Source of the DNA: a virus | Virus record (IMG/VR): IMGVR_UViG_3300032011_000011 | Span: 1-58,468 of that record | Reading direction: 5' to 3' (one strand) | DNA length: 58,468 nucleotides | Shown here: piece after piece, positions 56,119-58,468 of the stretch | Numbering within the stretch: position 1 is the first letter of the stretch | Layout: each line of letters opens with the position of its first letter | Notes under the pieces: model-generated | What the model was told of the DNA's origin: nothing | The model's input: only the letters and a program-made list of their open reading frames with translations | Databases searched by the model: none | Program-made: the position numbers and the translations under genes

Positions 56119-57192
56119 ATGACACAGACTAAAGCTGAATTATTACAAACCAAAAATCAAGGAGATATACGTCTTGGAGATGCTGATTCTTCACATTATG
56201 TAGGTTTTAAAGCGCCAACAACTGTAAGTGCTAATAAGGTATGGACTCTTCCTGCAGCTGACGGAAGTGCTAATCAAGTATTAACAACTAATGGTTCAGG
56301 AGTTTTAACTTGGGCTGCTGGTGGTGGTCTTTCTTCAGATGCACAGTTTAACACTGTTGGCGGTACAAACGCAGGAGATAGTTTTACTGGAACAGATGCA
56401 AATTATAATACGTTGATCGGTTATGACGCTGGAACAGCAATAACATCTGGTGATAATAATACTGTCTTTGGTTATAAAGCAGGGGAAGCTATAACAACTG
56501 TTAGTCGGAACAGCTTTTTTGGATATCAAGCAGGTAGATATACCACTGGTTATAATAACACTTTCATAGGTGAGAATTGTGGTCAAGGATCGTCTGGATC
56601 TACTACTTCTTATAATGGTACTGGTCTAGGTAAAGGTGCATTATATAGTTCAACTACTGGTGGTGGTAATACATCAATAGGCATGAACTCAGGATACGCA
56701 GTTACTACTGGTTATGACAATACGTTGATTGGTTATCAAGCTGGTAATACGCTTACAACAGGTAGAAATAACATTTGTATTGGTTATGAATCTGCACCGT
56801 CAAGCAATACAGTTGATCATGAAATAACGTTTGGAAATTCATCTATATCAACTTTACGTTGTCAAGTAACAAGCATTAGTGCCTTATCTGATAGGCGTGA
56901 TAAGACAGATATTAATACTTTAGATTTAGGATTAAACTTTATAAATGCTCTTAATCCAGTAAAATTCAAATGGAATTCAAGAGAAGGAATATTAAAAGAT
57001 GGTAGTTATGAAGCAGGTTTTATAGCTCAGGACTTTCAGGAATCACAAAAAGACTTTAATGCTGAATACCTTAATTTGGTATTAGATACAAATCCAGAAA
57101 AACTAGAAGCTGCTCCAGGTAAATTAATTCCAATAATGGTCCAAGCCATTAAAGAACTATCCGCAGAAGTCCAAGCATTAAAGAACTCATAG
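56119..57192 (+). CDS. Tail fibre with S74 domain
   Basis: 357 residues. Begins with a short coiled start, then HYVGFKAPTTVSANKVWTLP AADGSA, a module found also in the next gene; a shaft of TG..N..IG..AG repeats; and an S74 domain: SALSDRRDKTDINTLDLGLN, LNPVKFKWNSREG, AGFIAQDFQESQKDF, LIPIMVQAIKEL. The S before D is the expected cleavage residue. Lacks the N-terminal SSSFNGS attachment module, so may bind another fibre. Confidence 0.8.
   Translation: MTQTKAELLQTKNQGDIRLGDADSSHYVGFKAPTTVSANKVWTLPAADGSANQVLTTNGSGVLTWAAGGGLSSDAQFNTVGGTNAGDSFTGTDANYNTLIGYDAGTAITSGDNNTVFGYKAGEAITTVSRNSFFGYQAGRYTTGYNNTFIGENCGQGSSGSTTSYNGTGLGKGALYSSTTGGGNTSIGMNSGYAVTTGYDNTLIGYQAGNTLTTGRNNICIGYESAPSSNTVDHEITFGNSSISTLRCQVTSISALSDRRDKTDINTLDLGLNFINALNPVKFKWNSREGILKDGSYEAGFIAQDFQESQKDFNAEYLNLVLDTNPEKLEAAPGKLIPIMVQAIKELSAEVQALKNS
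56831..56957 (+). repeat. 127-bp perfect direct repeat, copy 1
   Basis: Identical to 58342-58468, over the end of the shaft and the start of the S74 domain. The base just before differs (T here, C in copy 2). Confidence 0.93.
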
Positions 57193-57239
57193 ATTAGCCA
57201 CTTTAGAATAGAACAAATTATTAGTAGTTGTATAACTAA

Positions 57240-58468
57240 ATGGCTTACATTGGAAGACAGTTGGCACGAGGAGAAAATAGACTCTTCGATGATATCTCTA
57301 GTAGTTTTAATGGAAGTACCACAACTTTCAATTTAACTGTTGCATCGGTTGCTACCTCTACTGCAACTCCATACCAACTCTTTGTGAGTCTTGGCGGGGT
57401 GATGCAGAAACCTGGTACAGACTTTACGACAGCTGGTAATCAAATAACCTTTACGACTGCTCCAGCAGCTGGAATTTCCTGTTGGATTATGATGCAGGGA
57501 GATTCAATTGATCAAGCTGCTATTCCTGACGGTGTAGTAACTGCAAGCAAAATAGCGAATAGTGGTGACTTTGCATTTCCTGCTGACATCCGTTTAAAAG
57601 ATGGTGATGGCTCACATTATGTAGGTTTTGAAGCGCCAACAACTGTAAGTGCTAATAAGGTATGGACTCTTCCTGCAGCTGACGGAAGTGCTAATCAACT
57701 ATTAACAACTAATGGCTCAGGAGTTTTAACTTGGAGTACTGTTGCTGCTGGTGGTACTACGGTTACTAATGCTTATTCCTTAGTAAGTAGTAATGCTGGA
57801 AGTGGTGGTTCTTATGTCGTTTCGCTCGGAGAAGAGGCAGGAGAGAATCTTAACACTTTAAATAATTATTATAACATCAGCATAGGGAATCAGGCTGGTT
57901 ATACAGCTAACGTCAATTGGGGACATATATACATAGGTAAGCAAGCTGGTAAGTTTCTTACAGGTGGTAACATTTGTATTGGATACGAAAGTGGAGTAGG
58001 AGTTTCTGGATCTAGTACTGCAAGTTCCGTAACTGCTATTGGTAAATTTGCACTTAAAGCTATAACAACAGGTGGTCCTTGTGTAGCTTTGGGTAGTTAT
58101 GCTGGATGGAAATTAACCTCAGGTATTAATAACGTAATAATTGGAGATCAGTCTGGGTACAACGTTACTACTGGTGCTAGTAATACATTTTTAGGAGAAG
58201 CAGCTGGACATTCTACAACAACTGGAACTGATAATATATGTATAGGAAAGTATGCATATGGACCTACAACAGGAGCAAATAATATTCTTATCGGTACTGG
58301 TTCTACTTTATCAGCCCAAACAGTTTCTAATCAAATAACGCTTGGAAATTCATCTATATCAACTTTACGTTGTCAAGTAACAAGCATTAGTGCCTTATCT
58401 GATAGGCGTGATAAGACAGATATTAATACTTTAGATTTAGGATTAAACTTTATAAATGCTCTTAATCC
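57240..58468 (+). CDS. Tail fibre with S74 domain, cut by right edge
   Basis: Opens at the ATG at 57240 with MAYIGRQLARGENRLFDDIS and SSFNGSTTTFNL, the attachment module of the fibre at 36360. It then has the VGFEAPTTVSANKVWTLPAA module and IG..AG shaft repeats, and reaches SALSDRRDKTDI before the window ends. No stop within the window. The last 127 bases are identical to part of the previous fibre gene. Confidence 0.8.
   Translation, partial: MAYIGRQLARGENRLFDDISSSFNGSTTTFNLTVASVATSTATPYQLFVSLGGVMQKPGTDFTTAGNQITFTTAPAAGISCWIMMQGDSIDQAAIPDGVVTASKIANSGDFAFPADIRLKDGDGSHYVGFEAPTTVSANKVWTLPAADGSANQLLTTNGSGVLTWSTVAAGGTTVTNAYSLVSSNAGSGGSYVVSLGEEAGENLNTLNNYYNISIGNQAGYTANVNWGHIYIGKQAGKFLTGGNICIGYESGVGVSGSSTASSVTAIGKFALKAITTGGPCVALGSYAGWKLTSGINNVIIGDQSGYNVTTGASNTFLGEAAGHSTTTGTDNICIGKYAYGPTTGANNILIGTGSTLSAQTVSNQITLGNSSISTLRCQVTSISALSDRRDKTDINTLDLGLNFINALN
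58342..58468 (+). repeat. 127-bp perfect direct repeat, copy 2 at window end
   Basis: Identical to 56831-56957 and runs exactly to the last base of the window. Consistent with an assembly that stopped where two paths share a 127-base word. Confidence 0.93.

Noticed and set aside
1-58468. Lysogeny module or prophage attachment site
   Set aside because: No integrase, excisionase or duplicated tRNA-end sequence was seen; RHH and AbrB-like regulators alone do not indicate lysogeny.

Overview
This window looks like about 58 kb of a tailed double-stranded DNA phage (Caudoviricetes) that probably infects marine picocyanobacteria. The genes are tightly packed, AT-rich and often overlap by one or four bases (TAATG, ATGA). 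Terminase large subunit, portal, an assembly/scaffold-like protein and a probable major capsid protein follow in normal phage order. Several genes match, from memory, proteins conserved in cyanomyoviruses: the PVVDFPVGSYTSYEMEA protein at 43524, three signal-peptide proteins at 41177-42959, a PPC-like protein at 51510, and an NblA-like small protein at 46510. I see no rRNA, tRNA, CRISPR array, integrase, DNA polymerase, RNA polymerase or psbA/psbD in the window.

Layout. (1) 1-10727: a leftward (minus strand) block of about 30 small genes of mostly unknown function. The recognisable ones are a cytosine-5 DNA methyltransferase, ribbon-helix-helix regulators, DUF2786-like, DUF1281/YubB-like and gp88-like proteins, and a P-loop kinase. 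Several tiny genes of 30-57 codons fit exactly between their neighbours. (2) 10728-11443: a divergent control region with a good leftward promoter and repeated short motifs. (3) 11444-19216: rightward genes for probable internal/ejection or other virion proteins, including a Gly/Ala-rich hydrophobic protein and a 749-residue protein made of 57 consecutive 11-residue repeats. (4) 19213-27152: the head module (TerS candidate, TerL, an AbrB/MazE-like protein, portal, overprinted assembly protein, capsid and second head protein); the capsid pair is bracketed by two intrinsic terminators. (5) 27236-41391: connector, tail, fibre and fibre-accessory genes. (6) 41177-48216: exported proteins on the minus strand, then membrane, endolysin, HNH, NblA-like and second lysozyme genes. 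(7) 47540-50228: leftward genes including a DUF1599-like and a Dam-like protein. (8) 50284-58468: further virion-like genes, an HNH/HTH regulator-like protein and two S74-type fibres, the last one cut by the window edge.

The most interesting signals are overlapping coding. The N-terminal half of the assembly protein is written out of frame over the portal C-terminus in a GC-rich island. A 223-codon frame nested inside the cytosine methyltransferase carries motifs typical of a separate phage protein family. An S74 chaperone domain is split by a +1 frame change. One exported-protein gene appears to start at AUA in an ATAA junction. The right edge repeats exactly 127 bases of an upstream fibre gene, so the window probably ends at an assembly break.
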